A stretch of DNA of 64,000 nt from Providencia zhijiangensis (GCF_030315915.2 NZ_CP135990.1:2108001-2172000), one strand, 5' to 3'. Counted from the first letter of the stretch, positions 1 to 9,776 are shown. Notes: generated by a model from the sequence alone, not told the origin. Program-made: numbers and translations.

Positions 1-709
1 TTTAGCGATTAATCACCTCGACCAATTCCCGTCAGTCACTTTCTCTTTCGATGTAGCGGGAGATTCTTCATTAGAAGAAGCAGTCAATGCGGTGAAACTG
101 GCTGAAAAACAGATTGCGATGCCAAAATCGATTACCACCCAGTTCCAAGGGGCGACCCTAGCCTTTGAAGCGGCGCTGAGTAGCACCGTTTGGCTGATTT
201 TTGCCGCGATCATCGCAATGTATATCGTGCTGGGTATTCTGTACGAAAGCTTTATTCATCCAATTACCATTTTGTCCACATTGCCGACCGCTGGCGTGGG
301 GGCTTTGCTCGCGCTAATGATGGCGGGCAATGAGCTCGATGTTATCGCCATTATCGGGATTATCTTGCTGATAGGGATCGTGAAAAAGAACGCCATTATG
401 ATGATTGACTTTGCCCTCGCCGCAGAGCGTGAGCAAGGTTTATCTCCATATGATGCGATTTATCAGGCTTGTTTACTGCGTTTTCGCCCAATCCTGATGA
501 CTACCATGGCCGCATTGCTTGGTGCGCTCCCGCTGATGCTCAGTACCGGTGTCGGCGCAGAACTGCGCCAGCCTCTGGGAGTCTGTATGGTAGGTGGGTT
601 GATCATGAGCCAGATTTTAACCCTGTTCACCACGCCTGTGATCTACTTGATGTTTGACCGTTTAGCCCATCGATTCAATCGTCGTGGGCACAAGGCACAG
701 GAGTCTTAA
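1..709 (+). CDS. mdtB: MdtB, RND multidrug efflux subunit, C-terminal part (5' truncated by window)
   Basis: An open frame runs in from the window edge (reading from base 2) with no start codon inside. The residues match the last third of an RND inner-membrane pump: a hydrophobic run ending in [11 protein letters not shown], then GVGALLAL, then [15 protein letters not shown]. MdtB and MdtC form a heteromeric drug/proton antiporter in the inner membrane that works with the adaptor MdtA and outer-membrane TolC, exporting bile salts, novobiocin and similar compounds. The stop codon shares one base with the mdtC start (TAATG), so the two are translationally coupled. The assignment to MdtB rather than another RND protein rests on its position directly before mdtC and baeSR. 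Confidence 0.93.
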   Translation, partial: LAINHLDQFPSVTFSFDVAGDSSLEEAVNAVKLAEKQIAMPKSITTQFQGATLAFEAALSSTVWLIFAAIIAMYIVLGILYESFIHPITILSTLPTAGVGALLALMMAGNELDVIAIIGIILLIGIVKKNAIMMIDFALAAEREQGLSPYDAIYQACLLRFRPILMTTMAALLGALPLMLSTGVGAELRQPLGVCMVGGLIMSQILTLFTTPVIYLMFDRLAHRFNRRGHKAQES

Positions 710-3700
710 TGAAACGCTTCTTTGCTTTATTTATTAGCCGTCCGGTGGCGACCACGTTAATCAGTGTCGCCATTACCCTGTGCGGTGCATTGAGCTTTCT
801 ATTTTTACCTGTGGCGCCATTGCCACAGGTAGACTACCCTGTGATAAGAGTGACAGCGTCACTTCCAGGTGCCTCTCCTGAAACTATGGCCTCCTCCATC
901 GCGACACCGCTTGAGCGCTCATTAGGTAGTATTGCTGGATTAAATGAGATGACCTCGAGCAGTTCGTTAGGACGAACCTCCATTACCTTAGAGTTTGATT
1001 TAACCAAAGATATCAATAATGCCGCGCGGGAAGTACAAGCAGCGTTGAATGCCGCACAAAACTTATTACCTAGCGGTATGCCAAGCCGCCCTCGTTACTA
1101 TAAATCAAACCCATCTGACGCGCCGATCATGATTTTAACCCTCACATCAAAAACCCTCAGTACAGGGGAAATGTATGATGTGGCGTCTACACGCTTAGCT
1201 CAGCGTATCGCGCAAATCGATGGGGTCAGTGAAGTTGCAGTAGGGGGTGGTTCTCTTCCTGCTGTGCGTGTGGAACTCAACCCAACAGCCCTATTTAATC
1301 AAGGGGTTTCCCTTGATGCTGTGCGCTCTGCCATCAGTAGTGCTAACGTGCGCCAACCACAAGGCTATATCAATAATGACGATAATCGCTACCAAGTTCA
1401 GACTAACGACGAACTGAAAAAAGCCGCCGATTACCGTCCAATTATTGTCCATTACAGTAATGGCAATGCCGTCAAACTCAGTGATGTCGCCGTCGTAAAA
1501 GACTCTGTCCAAGATGTGCGAGCCGCAGGGATGTCCAGTGGTGAACCCGCAATTTTGATCATCATTCGCCGCGAAGCGGGTGCCAATATCATTGAAACGG
1601 TCAAACGCATTCGCGAGGAACTCCCAGAATTTAAGGATATGATCCCCGCCGCCATTGATTTACAGGTTGCCCAAGATAGAACTCCGACCATCAAAGCATC
1701 GTTGGCAGAAGTCGAACGAGCATTAATGATTGCGATTGCGCTGGTGATCCTCGTCGTATTGCTATTTTTACGTTCAGGTCGTGCCACTTTAATTCCCGCC
1801 ATTGCTGTGCCTGTCTCGTTAATTGGTACTTTTACTGCCATGTATTTATGCGGGTTCAGCCTCAATAACTTGTCATTAATGGCCTTAACCGTCGCCACCG
1901 GATTTGTGGTGGATGATGCCATCGTGGTATTGGAGAACATTTCTCGGCACATTGAAAATGGTCGAAAACCGTTTATCGCGGCTGTTAAAGGGGTTTCTGA
2001 GGTTGGCTTTACCGTCGTTTCGATGAGTATTTCTTTAGTGGCGGTGTTTATTCCACTGTTACTGATGGATGGATTAGTTGGGCGATTATTCCGCGAATTT
2101 GCCATTACGCTCTCGACTGCCATCGCGATATCACTGATTATCTCCCTAACGTTAACCCCGATGATGTGCGCACATTTACTGAAAAAACGCGGCGCGGCCA
2201 ATACCAAGCAACGAGGATTTGGACGCGTTCTTATTCGGTTACAAGAAAGTTACGGCGTCACGTTAAATTGGGTGTTATCTCATCGTCGCAGTGTGCTGGC
2301 GGTGCTGATTGCGGCAATTGGCTTGAATGTTTATCTGTATATTTCGATCCCTAAAGCCTTTTTCCCAGAGCAAGATACAGGACGTTTGCTGGGATTCGTT
2401 CGAGCAGACCAAAGCATCTCATTCCAGTCAATGAAGCAAAAAATGACTAGCTTTATGCAGCAAGTAAAAGCGGATCCTGCCGTGGATAGCGTCACTGGAT
2501 TTACGGGCGGCAGCCGCGTCAACAGTGGCTCTATGTTTATCTCCTTAAAGCCACTGGATGAGCGCAAAGAGAGTGCTAACAGCGTGATTAACCGCTTGCG
2601 CATGAAACTGGCGAACGAACCCGGTGCCAACTTATTTATGATGCCCGTGCAAGATATTCGCGTGGGAGGACGTCAATCCGAAGCCAGCTATCAATTTACT
2701 CTGTTAGCCGACGAGCTGGATGCATTACGTTCATGGGAGCCCGCTATTCGCCGAGCGCTGGGGGATTTACCTCAGTTAACCGATGTGAACTCCGATAAAG
2801 AAGATAAAGGCGCGGAGATGGCATTAACCTATGACCGCGATTTGATGGCGCAACTGGGGATCGATGTGCGTGATGCAAACAATCTGCTCAACAACGCCTT
2901 TGGTCAACGTCAAATTTCTACCATTTATGAAGCTATGAACCAATATAAAGTGGTGATGGAAGTGGCGCCGGAATATACCCAAGACGTCAGTTCGCTGGAT
3001 AAAATGTTTGTGGTGAATAAACAAGGAGAAGCGATCCCCCTCTCCTATTTTGCTCGCTGGCAGCCCGCCAATGCACCCTTAAGTGTTAACCACCAAGGGT
3101 TATCAGCCGCGTCCACCATTTCCTTTAACGTGGCAGACGGTTATACCTTAAATGATGCCATTGTGGCGGTGGAGAAAACCATGACCGCTTTAGGCGTTCC
3201 CTCGGCGGTGCGTGGCACTTTCGCCGGAACCGCCCAAGTTTTCCAAGATACCTTAAAATCTCAATTGTTTTTAATTTTAGCGGCGATTGTCACGGTCTAT
3301 TTGGTACTGGGTATTTTGTATGAAAGTTATATTCACCCACTTACCATTCTGTCGACACTGCCATCCGCAGGTGTCGGTGCGTTATTAGCCTTGGAATTAT
3401 TTGATACGCCATTTAGCCTCATTGCCTTAATCGGCATTATGTTGCTTATTGGTATTGTGATGAAAAACGCCATTATCATGGTGGATTTTGCTCTTCAAGC
3501 CCAACGCAATGGGAACTTATCGGCGAAAGAGGCTATTTTACGCGCGAGCCTGCTGCGTTTTAGGCCGATTTTAATGACCACCCTTGCTGCGATTTTTGGG
3601 GCGCTCCCTTTGATGCTAGGCACGGGTGATGGCGCAGAGTTACGACAACCGCTGGGGATCGCGATTGTCGGTGGTTTGGTTATGAGCCAACTGCTGACCC

Positions 3701-3798
3701 TATTCACCACTCCGGTGGTGTATCTCAGTTTTGATAGTTTGAGACAGCGTTTTTCACGCAAAGCGCCTTCAATGCAGGAGAAATCCCATGAAGCTTAA
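709..3798 (+). CDS. mdtC: MdtC, RND multidrug efflux transporter subunit
   Basis: A 1029-residue RND pump, the usual length for MdtC (about 1025). Visible signatures are the N-terminal transmembrane start [11 protein letters not shown], two large periplasmic loops, the intramembrane acidic pair in [14 protein letters not shown] near residue 400 (proton relay), and the C-terminal [11 protein letters not shown] and [15 protein letters not shown] motifs also seen in MdtB. AGGAG lies 5 bases before the ATG, which overlaps the mdtB stop. The 3' end overlaps baeS by 11 bases, so pump and sensor are one operon. E. coli has mdtD between mdtC and baeS; here it is absent. Expression is expected to be BaeR-activated; the mdtA promoter lies outside the window. 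Confidence 0.97.
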   Translation: MKRFFALFISRPVATTLISVAITLCGALSFLFLPVAPLPQVDYPVIRVTASLPGASPETMASSIATPLERSLGSIAGLNEMTSSSSLGRTSITLEFDLTKDINNAAREVQAALNAAQNLLPSGMPSRPRYYKSNPSDAPIMILTLTSKTLSTGEMYDVASTRLAQRIAQIDGVSEVAVGGGSLPAVRVELNPTALFNQGVSLDAVRSAISSANVRQPQGYINNDDNRYQVQTNDELKKAADYRPIIVHYSNGNAVKLSDVAVVKDSVQDVRAAGMSSGEPAILIIIRREAGANIIETVKRIREELPEFKDMIPAAIDLQVAQDRTPTIKASLAEVERALMIAIALVILVVLLFLRSGRATLIPAIAVPVSLIGTFTAMYLCGFSLNNLSLMALTVATGFVVDDAIVVLENISRHIENGRKPFIAAVKGVSEVGFTVVSMSISLVAVFIPLLLMDGLVGRLFREFAITLSTAIAISLIISLTLTPMMCAHLLKKRGAANTKQRGFGRVLIRLQESYGVTLNWVLSHRRSVLAVLIAAIGLNVYLYISIPKAFFPEQDTGRLLGFVRADQSISFQSMKQKMTSFMQQVKADPAVDSVTGFTGGSRVNSGSMFISLKPLDERKESANSVINRLRMKLANEPGANLFMMPVQDIRVGGRQSEASYQFTLLADELDALRSWEPAIRRALGDLPQLTDVNSDKEDKGAEMALTYDRDLMAQLGIDVRDANNLLNNAFGQRQISTIYEAMNQYKVVMEVAPEYTQDVSSLDKMFVVNKQGEAIPLSYFARWQPANAPLSVNHQGLSAASTISFNVADGYTLNDAIVAVEKTMTALGVPSAVRGTFAGTAQVFQDTLKSQLFLILAAIVTVYLVLGILYESYIHPLTILSTLPSAGVGALLALELFDTPFSLIALIGIMLLIGIVMKNAIIMVDFALQAQRNGNLSAKEAILRASLLRFRPILMTTLAAIFGALPLMLGTGDGAELRQPLGIAIVGGLVMSQLLTLFTTPVVYLSFDSLRQRFSRKAPSMQEKSHEA

Positions 3799-5182
3799 AC
3801 TCACAAGCCTCAGCACTCGGTTATTTATCGCTATCTTTGCCACCTGTTTGCTGCTGGTGGCTATCATGCACCAAGGCGTCAGAATGGGCTTCCAGCATGG
3901 TTTTATTGACTATATTAAAGAGAATGACCAACAACGTGCTGAGCTACTCGCTTTAGCGCTTGCCGAACAATATGAGGAAGAAGAAAGTTGGCGTTTTTTG
4001 GCGGTCGATGAGCGGATGTTTTTCCGTATTTTACGCAATGTCGATAATCAGCACCAAGGGCAAGGTCATGGCGGTGGTCATAAGCGAATGCGTGGTATGT
4101 TTTGGGTTTATGACACCAAAGACAACCTGATTTGGGGGCGTGACCTCCCCCCACCGGATCAAGTCATCCGCGTGCCCGTCAAAACGAACCGAGGCGCAAC
4201 CGTCGGCTGGCTAGTCGCCAGTTATGAAAGTGGGATCAGCAACCAATTAGACCAACGTTTCGATACCCAGCAGATGCACATTAGCTGGGTAATTGCAGGG
4301 TTATCGCTGTTCGTGGCGCTGCTAGTGACCCTATTTTTAGCTCGCGGCTTTTTAAAGCCCATCACCCGATTGCTGGAAGGTACTCAACAACTCGCTAAAG
4401 GTAATTTCAGTGCGCGGGTGTCTGAGGTTGGTCAAGATGAGTTGGGACAGCTGGCGAAAGACTTTAACCATCTCGCCTCTACCTTGGAAAAAAATGAGCA
4501 AATGCGCCGCGATTATATGGCGGATATTTCCCATGAATTACGTACCCCGCTCTCCGTTTTACGCGGCGAACTTGAAGCCGTGCAAGACGGTGTGCGCCAA
4601 GCAACACCTGAAACCATCAATTCCCTACTCAATGAGACTCAAACACTGATAAAACTGGTCAATGACCTGCATCAGCTTTCGTTATCCGATAGAGGCTCCT
4701 TGGTTTACCGTATGGAATCTATCGATATTATCCCGATTATTGAGATGAATTTAGGGCAAGCCAAATGGCGATTGGAAGATAGGCAGCTAGCGTTAGAAAC
4801 TCAATTTTCTGCCCATTCCCATCTATTTGCTGACCCTGATCGCATCAACCAACTGTTTTATAATTTGATGGAAAACAGCCTGCGCTATACCGATCCTCAC
4901 GGTAAAATTGCCGTCAACGTGAGCCAACATGACCAACAATTAGTGATCACGTGGGAAGATAGCGCACCGGGATTAAGTGTTGAACAGTGCCAGCGTCTGT
5001 TTGAACGATTTTACCGTGTGGAAGTTTCTCGTAACCGTGCGAGTGGCGGCTCAGGTTTGGGGCTGGCGATTTGCTATAATATTGTCGAAGCCCATAACGG
5101 GACTATTTCTGCGGCACCCTCTCCACTCGGTGGCGTGAAGATAACCATTCAACTTCCCATTGCGACGCAGGAGGAGCAATAG
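3788..5182 (+). CDS. baeS: BaeS, envelope-stress sensor histidine kinase
   Basis: A 464-residue membrane histidine kinase. It has a first transmembrane segment near residues 12-27, a periplasmic sensor loop to about 155, a second segment near 160-180 and a HAMP linker. The H-box [10 protein letters not shown] carries the likely phosphorylated His249, and [11 protein letters not shown] and GGSGLGLAI are the N and G boxes of the ATPase domain. The sensor loop contains a His/Gly-rich patch near residues 89-98. AGGAG sits 7 bases before the ATG inside the end of mdtC. BaeS senses envelope damage (indole, metals, tannins in E. coli) and phosphorylates BaeR, whose gene overlaps by one base. Confidence 0.96.
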   Translation: MKLKLTSLSTRLFIAIFATCLLLVAIMHQGVRMGFQHGFIDYIKENDQQRAELLALALAEQYEEEESWRFLAVDERMFFRILRNVDNQHQGQGHGGGHKRMRGMFWVYDTKDNLIWGRDLPPPDQVIRVPVKTNRGATVGWLVASYESGISNQLDQRFDTQQMHISWVIAGLSLFVALLVTLFLARGFLKPITRLLEGTQQLAKGNFSARVSEVGQDELGQLAKDFNHLASTLEKNEQMRRDYMADISHELRTPLSVLRGELEAVQDGVRQATPETINSLLNETQTLIKLVNDLHQLSLSDRGSLVYRMESIDIIPIIEMNLGQAKWRLEDRQLALETQFSAHSHLFADPDRINQLFYNLMENSLRYTDPHGKIAVNVSQHDQQLVITWEDSAPGLSVEQCQRLFERFYRVEVSRNRASGGSGLGLAICYNIVEAHNGTISAAPSPLGGVKITIQLPIATQEEQ

Positions 5183-5895
5183 TGTCTTTGTCTGAATCCC
5201 CTTTATTGGGAGCCAATAGCGCCCATGTTCTGATTGTTGAAGACGAACCTAAACTTGGGCAGTTACTGTTTGATTATCTGCAAGCGGCTGGCTATGTTCC
5301 CGCCTTGCTGATGCGCGGTGATGAAGTCATCCCCTATGTACAAAAGCACTTTCCTGACCTGATTTTATTAGATTTGATGTTACCAGGACTCGATGGTATT
5401 TCAGTCTGTCGTGAACTGCGTAAATTCAGCGACGTTCCAGTGATTATGGTGACGGCTAAAACGGAAGAAATTGACCGTTTATTAGGGTTGGAAATTGGTG
5501 CCGATGACTACGTTTGTAAGCCCTTTAGCCCGCGAGAAGTGGTTGCCCGTGTGAAAACGATTTTGCGCCGTTGCCAAAGAGCCCCTTCTTCTGTGGGAAG
5601 CCAAGAGACTCAGCTGGTTATCGATGAAAATGCCTTCCAAGTCCGTTATGGGGATAAATTACTGGAATTGACCCCCGCAGAATTTCGTCTGCTAAAGTTT
5701 TTGTCTGATAACGCTGGTACCGTGTTTTCGCGGGATCAATTGCTGGATATTTTGTACGATGACCATCGCGTGGTTACCGACAGAACCATTGATAGCCACG
5801 TCAAAAATTTACGCCGTAAGCTCGAATCCCTGGATGACGAAAAAACCTTTATCCGCTCTATCTATGGTTTAGGCTATCGCTGGGACGACATCTAA
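5182..5895 (+). CDS. baeR: BaeR, OmpR-family response regulator
   Basis: A 237-residue response regulator: receiver domain with DE near residue 20, phospho-acceptor Asp64 in [11 protein letters not shown] and the conserved Lys in VCKPFSP, followed by an OmpR/PhoB winged helix ending [12 protein letters not shown] and YGLGYRW. The start is GTG overlapping the baeS stop by one base, with a strong AGGAGG 7 bases upstream; no better ATG exists. In E. coli BaeR activates mdtABCD, acrD and spy. Here it would act on the upstream pump operon and probably its own genes. Confidence 0.96.
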   Translation: MSLSESPLLGANSAHVLIVEDEPKLGQLLFDYLQAAGYVPALLMRGDEVIPYVQKHFPDLILLDLMLPGLDGISVCRELRKFSDVPVIMVTAKTEEIDRLLGLEIGADDYVCKPFSPREVVARVKTILRRCQRAPSSVGSQETQLVIDENAFQVRYGDKLLELTPAEFRLLKFLSDNAGTVFSRDQLLDILYDDHRVVTDRTIDSHVKNLRRKLESLDDEKTFIRSIYGLGYRWDDI

Positions 5896-5997
5896 TCACA
5901 GCCAGCGTTTCTGTAACAAAATTATAACCCTGTTTTTTGCATGGGAAATTTGGCATTCCCCTCATTTAGCGTTAAAATCCCCACCCTCGAATTTTTA

Positions 5998-6019
5998 CAC
6001 CAAGCCATCCGGCTTGGTG
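5998..6019 (+). promoter_or_regulatory. Perfect hairpin in the leader of trhP
   Basis: Arms CACCAAGCC and GGCTTGGTG (9 bp, perfect) enclose a 4-base loop, 28 bases before the trhP ATG. There is no T-tract after it, so it is not a typical intrinsic terminator for baeR. It may be a leader structure of trhP or a Rho-dependent 3' end of the mdt-bae operon. Confidence 0.5.
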
Positions 6020-6047
6020 CTGACCTGACATCAGACTGAGAACTAAC

Positions 6048-7424
6048 ATGTTTACACCAGAATTATTATCCCCAGCAGGTTCCTTGAAGAACATGCGCTA
6101 TGCTTTCGCTTACGGTGCCGATGCGGTTTACGCCGGTCAACCTCGTTATAGCTTACGCGTGCGCAATAACGAATTTAACCATGAGAATCTCGCTAAAGGG
6201 ATCAATGAAGCCCATGAGCTGGGTAAAAAATTCTATGTGGTCGTCAATATCGCGCCACATAACGCCAAGTTAAAAACCTTTATTCGTGACCTCACTCCCG
6301 TGATTGAAATGGGCCCCGATGCACTGATTATGTCCGACCCCGGTCTGATTATGATGGTGCGTGAAGCCTTCCCGGAGATGGATATTCACTTATCGGTTCA
6401 AGCTAACGCCGTCAACTGGGCTTCCGTGAAATTCTGGAAACAAATGGGATTAACTCGCGTGATTTTATCCCGAGAATTATCGTTGGAAGAGATCGCTGAA
6501 ATCCGCCAGCAAGTGCCTGAAATTGAGCTGGAAGTCTTTGTACACGGCGCGTTATGTATGGCGTATTCCGGTCGCTGCCTGCTATCTGGTTATATTAATA
6601 AGCGTGACCCGAACCAAGGTACCTGTACTAACGCGTGTCGCTGGGAATATAAAGTTCAGGAAGGTAAAGAAGACGATGTGGGTAACATCGTGCATGTCCA
6701 TGAGCCAATCCCAGTTAAAAACGTAGCGCCAACACTCGGTGAAGGTGCGCCAACTGATAAAGTTTACATGATTGAAGAAGCGATGCGTCCGGGCGAATAC
6801 ATGACAGCCTTTGAAGACGAACACGGCACTTACATCATGAACTCAAAAGATTTACGCGCCATCGAGCACGTTGAAACGCTGACAAAAATGGGCGTTCATT
6901 CACTGAAAATCGAAGGCCGTACTAAATCATTCTATTATTGTGCTCGTACTGCCCAAGTCTATCGCCGCGCCATTGATGATGCAGTAGCGGGTAAGCCATT
7001 TGACCCAACCCTGCTTTCTACCCTTGAAGGGTTAGCACACCGCGGTTATACCGAAGGTTTCTTACGTCGTCATACCCATGATGCCTACCAAACCTATGAA
7101 TATGGCTATTCCGTTTCAGATACCCAGCAATTTGTCGGTGAGTTTACAGGTAACCGAGTGAATGGCTTAGCGGAAGTCGATGTGAAGAACAAATTTAGTG
7201 TCGGTGATAGCTTAGAGTTAATGACACCGTCAGGTAATATCGTCTTCACTCTGGATGCATTAACTAACCGCAAAGGTGAATCTGTTGATGTGGCTCCTGG
7301 CAATGGGCATGTGGTTTATCTGCCGATCCCCGAAGATGTGGATGTAAATTTTGGCTTGTTGATCCGTAATCTTGCGGGAACGACGACTCGAGACCCGCAT
7401 CAAGCCCAAGAAGAAAAAGCGTAA
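6048..7424 (+). CDS. trhP: TrhP (YegQ), tRNA 5-hydroxyuridine synthesis protein, peptidase U32 family
   Basis: A 458-residue U32-family protein, near the E. coli YegQ length of 453. It opens with the family start FTPELLSPAGSLKNMRYAFAYGADAVYAG. Residues near 180-200 hold four spaced cysteines (LCMAYSGRC, then GTCTNAC), the expected iron-sulfur ligands. Despite the name the family are not proteases here: TrhP works in prephenate-dependent formation of 5-hydroxyuridine at tRNA position 34. The ATG follows GAG at 7 bases. It sits directly after baeR and before cyaR, the same order as in E. coli, and ends in its own terminator. Confidence 0.95.
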   Translation: MFTPELLSPAGSLKNMRYAFAYGADAVYAGQPRYSLRVRNNEFNHENLAKGINEAHELGKKFYVVVNIAPHNAKLKTFIRDLTPVIEMGPDALIMSDPGLIMMVREAFPEMDIHLSVQANAVNWASVKFWKQMGLTRVILSRELSLEEIAEIRQQVPEIELEVFVHGALCMAYSGRCLLSGYINKRDPNQGTCTNACRWEYKVQEGKEDDVGNIVHVHEPIPVKNVAPTLGEGAPTDKVYMIEEAMRPGEYMTAFEDEHGTYIMNSKDLRAIEHVETLTKMGVHSLKIEGRTKSFYYCARTAQVYRRAIDDAVAGKPFDPTLLSTLEGLAHRGYTEGFLRRHTHDAYQTYEYGYSVSDTQQFVGEFTGNRVNGLAEVDVKNKFSVGDSLELMTPSGNIVFTLDALTNRKGESVDVAPGNGHVVYLPIPEDVDVNFGLLIRNLAGTTTRDPHQAQEEKA

Positions 7425-7484
7425 AAGCGGAAACTACCGAGCATTCCATTAGCTTATTGCTAAACACGTTTTACTAAATAGAAG

Positions 7485-7511
7485 CCCATGGTCGATGACT
7501 ATGGGTTTTTT
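7485..7511 (+). terminator. Intrinsic terminator of trhP
   Basis: A stem of CCCAT/ATGGG extended by a G-T pair and GTC/GAC around a GAT loop, followed by six Ts. It lies 60 bases after the trhP stop. Confidence 0.85.
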
Positions 7512-7557
7512 CTTAGGTATTCGTGTAAAAAACGGTCATTTTATGCTTTATTTTAGT

Positions 7558-7572
7558 TGAGAATCATTCTCG
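7558..7572. promoter_or_regulatory. Fur box upstream of cyaR
   Basis: TGAGAATCATTCTCG matches the 7-1-7 Fur consensus (TGATAAT-N-ATTATCA) at 12 of 14 positions and contains a perfect 13-bp palindrome centred on 7565. A TTGACA hexamer follows at 7576-7581, though no good -10 partner is evident. The next genes are cyaR (+, about 92 bases away) and the 3' end of thiD (-), so the box lies about 100 bp before cyaR and is not next to any protein-gene start. Confidence 0.65.
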
Positions 7573-7614
7573 TTATTGACAGTTTCGTTAAAAAGTGCAC
7601 TCAATATCCAAATT

Positions 7615-7630
7615 TATGCAACAGATCACA
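7615..7630 (+). promoter_or_regulatory. CRP site of the cyaR promoter (class II spacing)
   Basis: TATGC-N6-TCACA: one perfect and one weak CRP half-site. Its centre (7622.5) is 41.5 bases before the predicted cyaR start at about 7664, the canonical class II position. The -10 element TATAGT is at 7652-7657 and there is no good -35, as expected for a CRP-dependent promoter. CyaR is known to be CRP-activated in E. coli. Confidence 0.6.
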
Positions 7631-7663
7631 TCAATTGGTTATTCTATATCGTATAGTCACTGT

Positions 7664-7753
7664 CGAAAACGAAGAACTAGAAAGTCATAAATTAAGACTA
7701 GGAACCACCTCCTTGGCTGGCTCAATCTCCCTTGAGCTAGCCATTTCTTTTTT
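7664..7753 (+). ncRNA. cyaR: CyaR (RyeE) small regulatory RNA
   Basis: The stretch AGGAACCACCTCCTT (7699-7713) is the conserved seed of CyaR that pairs with ribosome-binding sites such as that of ompX. It is followed by the CyaR-type terminator: arms at 7715-7725 and 7732-7742 around loop TCTCCC, 11 bp with one G-T pair, then a T-rich tail. The predicted start, 7 bases after TATAGT, gives a 90-nt RNA, matching the 87 nt known in E. coli. The neighbour (trhP/yegQ) is also the same as in E. coli. CyaR is Hfq-dependent, CRP-activated, and represses ompX, nadE, luxS and yqaE there. The 5' half is diverged. Confidence 0.9.
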
Positions 7754-7769
7754 CTAGCTCCCCAAATTC

Positions 7770-8567
7770 TTACCACCAGCGATGAAAATGGTGTACAGGT
7801 CCAAAACCACTGCCAACTTCTAAACTATCCGCTTGCTCCAACGCCCCTTGCAAATAGGCTTTTGCTTCCACAACCGTTTGTTGCCAATTCGCAAAACGCG
7901 GTCTCAGTGCGGCTAACGCTGCTGATAATGTACATCCTGTACCATGGGTATTTTTGGTATCGATACGCACCGACGTAAAACGCCACTCGCCTTCTGGGGT
8001 GATCAACCAATCAGGGCTTTGAGAATCGATTAAGTGCCCACCTTTCATCAAGACACTTTGGCAACCCAATTGCAGTAAACGTTGTCCTTGCTCACGCATT
8101 TGTTCTTCAGTTTGTGCCATTTGCTCATCAAGTAATACAGCTGCTTCCGGCAAATTTGGCGTGATCAGCGAAACCATGGGTAAAAGCTCGCGTCTTAGGG
8201 TCTCTACCGCGTCTGGTAATAATAGCGGGTCTCCACTTTTGGCTACCATCACCGTATCGAGTACCACATAAGGTACGGGTGTTTTTTTCAACGCATTGGC
8301 GACCACTTGGACATTATCGCGATTAGATAACATACCGATTTTCGCGGCATCAATACGGACATCACTTAAAACAGAGTTCAATTGGGCCGCAACAAAGTCT
8401 GAAGGGATATTATGGATGGCTTGAACACCTTGCGTATTTTGTGCCACCAGCGCAGTCATCACACTGGTTCCATACGCACCGAGTGCGGAAAATGTTTTCA
8501 GGTCTGCTTGAATACCGGCTCCGCCTGATGGATCCGTTCCCGCAATCGTTAATGCATTCACTCTCAT
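7770..8567 (-). CDS. thiD: ThiD, hydroxymethylpyrimidine/phosphomethylpyrimidine kinase
   Basis: A 265-residue ribokinase-fold kinase (E. coli 266), making HMP-pyrophosphate in thiamine synthesis in the cytoplasm. It opens ALTIAGTDPSGGAGIQADLK and carries the anion-hole/catalytic motif NTHGTGCTLSAA near the C-terminus. The frame is open 120 bases further upstream, but I start at the ATG at 8567: it has GGAGG 7 bases before it and aligns with ThiD N-termini, while the upstream part is a low-complexity triple repeat. It stands alone, convergent with cyaR, with no thiM or thiE beside it. Confidence 0.95.
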   Translation of the reverse strand: MRVNALTIAGTDPSGGAGIQADLKTFSALGAYGTSVMTALVAQNTQGVQAIHNIPSDFVAAQLNSVLSDVRIDAAKIGMLSNRDNVQVVANALKKTPVPYVVLDTVMVAKSGDPLLLPDAVETLRRELLPMVSLITPNLPEAAVLLDEQMAQTEEQMREQGQRLLQLGCQSVLMKGGHLIDSQSPDWLITPEGEWRFTSVRIDTKNTHGTGCTLSAALAALRPRFANWQQTVVEAKAYLQGALEQADSLEVGSGFGPVHHFHRWW

Positions 8568-8584
8568 TAATGCCCCTCCATTGT

Positions 8585-8638
8585 CTTCAGAAAAATAATT
8601 GCCTTCAGAAAAATAATTGCCTTCAGAAAGATAATTGA
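8585..8638. repeat. Three tandem 18-bp repeats in the thiD leader
   Basis: Units at 8585-8602, 8603-8620 and 8621-8638 read CTTCAGAAAAATAATTGC; the first two are identical and the third differs at two or three bases. They begin 17 bases upstream of the thiD start codon. Because the unit is 18 bp, the thiD frame stays open through them and would read NYFSEG three times on the minus strand. Confidence 0.9.
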
Positions 8639-9067
8639 CCTTAGTCATATTGCGCTTATTGCATCTTTTTAACTTAATAAAAATCATTAAGTTAATTAAA
8701 TAACGTCCTTAAATGAATTGTCTCATACACAATGCTAATTACTAGCAGATTATCCATTGACCTCAATAATTAAATGCGATTGATTTTCATCAAAAACAAC
8801 GAGTTTAATTTGTATTTGAAAATCATCATGTTGCATGATGAATATTCATTGAAATATCTATTTTTGCTATGAATATCGAATTGATTTCTTACAGCAAATT
8901 ACGATCCCAATAAGTCATTATCCTAATTTAACCATTTATTGCTGTCCTATTTAGCTTATCTTTATTAAAATAATTCACACTACAATTATTACAATTGCGA
9001 TAATGATGTCATCATTGTCAATGTCTATCATGACTCATCTATCAGATAACACTAGATTGGATCCACA
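8639..9067. other. Intergenic region between divergent thiD and pagP
   Basis: AT-rich, with no coding frame and no RNA gene that I recognise. It must hold both divergent promoters. The only candidate site is a PhoP-box-like repeat near 8948-8964. No TPP riboswitch is visible on the thiD side. Confidence 0.6.
8948..8964 (+). promoter_or_regulatory. Possible PhoP box upstream of pagP
   Basis: TATTTA-GCTTA-TCTTTA: two hexamers each one base from TGTTTA with the required 5-base spacer, 104 bases before the pagP start. pagP is PhoP-activated in E. coli and Salmonella, and phoPQ is in this window. The match is moderate in AT-rich DNA, so chance is possible. Confidence 0.35.
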
Positions 9068-9643
9068 ATGAGAGTTAATAAAAACATACAGTTGGTTGTA
9101 GGCGCATCGGCAATTCTGAGCGCTTCAATCTGCATGTCATCACCTGCGTTGGCTGAAGAGCAGTCAGTCGGTTTATGGGATAAATTCACCAATAATGTCA
9201 GTACCACTTGGGATTCTGACAAATATGAGCTGTATATCCCGTTCTTCACATGGCATAACCGTCTTATGTACGATAAAGAAAAAACAGATACCTATAATGA
9301 AGAGCCATGGGGCTTTGGTATCGGTAAATATCGTTATGATGAAGATAATGACTGGCATGCGCTCTACGCGATGGCATTTATGGATTCCCATAATAAAGTC
9401 GAGCCAATCGTAGGTTATGGTTTCCAAAAAATGTGGATCCCAGGTGACCTTGATGGCTTCCGTATGGGAGCAGGTTTCACATTAGGTATCACCGCGCGTG
9501 AAGAATATAGCTATATTCCACTCCCTGCGCCCCTGCCTTTAGTTTCTATTGAATATGATAAGCTTTCTGTTCAAGCGACCTATATTCCAGGAACATACAA
9601 TAACGGTAACGTCCTGTTTGCTTGGTTACGTTGGCAGTGGTAA
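9068..9643 (+). CDS. pagP: PagP, lipid A palmitoyltransferase
   Basis: A 191-residue outer-membrane beta-barrel enzyme that moves a palmitate from phospholipid to lipid A, giving resistance to cationic peptides. A signal peptide covers about residues 1-29 (cut after SSPALA). The catalytic residues are visible: His63 in FFTWHNRL and Asp106-Ser107 in FMDSH, and the protein ends in the aromatic barrel strand LFAWLRWQW. Length fits the family (E. coli 186). It is monocistronic, bounded by a strong terminator. PhoP control is likely by family knowledge. Confidence 0.96.
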   Translation: MRVNKNIQLVVGASAILSASICMSSPALAEEQSVGLWDKFTNNVSTTWDSDKYELYIPFFTWHNRLMYDKEKTDTYNEEPWGFGIGKYRYDEDNDWHALYAMAFMDSHNKVEPIVGYGFQKMWIPGDLDGFRMGAGFTLGITAREEYSYIPLPAPLPLVSIEYDKLSVQATYIPGTYNNGNVLFAWLRWQW

Positions 9644-9713
9644 GCGCTTGAGCTTACGCTCATCTCGCTAGAAACTGATTTAGCAGAACTGATTTAACAG
9701 AAAATAAGCGCAT

Positions 9714-9750
9714 AAAAAAACCGGTAGATTAAGCATCTTACCGGTTTTTT
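9714..9750. terminator. Bidirectional terminator between pagP and pheP-like gene
   Basis: Stem CCGGTA..TACCGG at 9721-9744, extended by GAT/ATC with one bulge, flanked by seven As on the left and six Ts on the right, so it can serve both convergent genes. Confidence 0.9.
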
Positions 9751-9776
9751 GTTTTTTATTTATCAAGACTTTTTAC

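Noticed and set aside
1452-2207. 251-codon antisense frame inside mdtC
   Set aside because: It lies wholly opposite a long, well-conserved pump gene and its composition (Ala/Thr/Asn/Ser-rich, no domain) is what an antisense shadow gives.
7557-7757. 66-codon open frame on the plus strand over the Fur box and CyaR
   Set aside because: It has no ribosome-binding site, its sequence looks like no family, and the 3' half is the conserved CyaR seed and terminator, so it is a chance frame.
8568-8687. N-terminal extension of ThiD through the 18-bp repeats
   Set aside because: No ribosome-binding site precedes the upstream starts, and the start at 8567 has GGAGG and fits the family. I treat the repeats as leader DNA.
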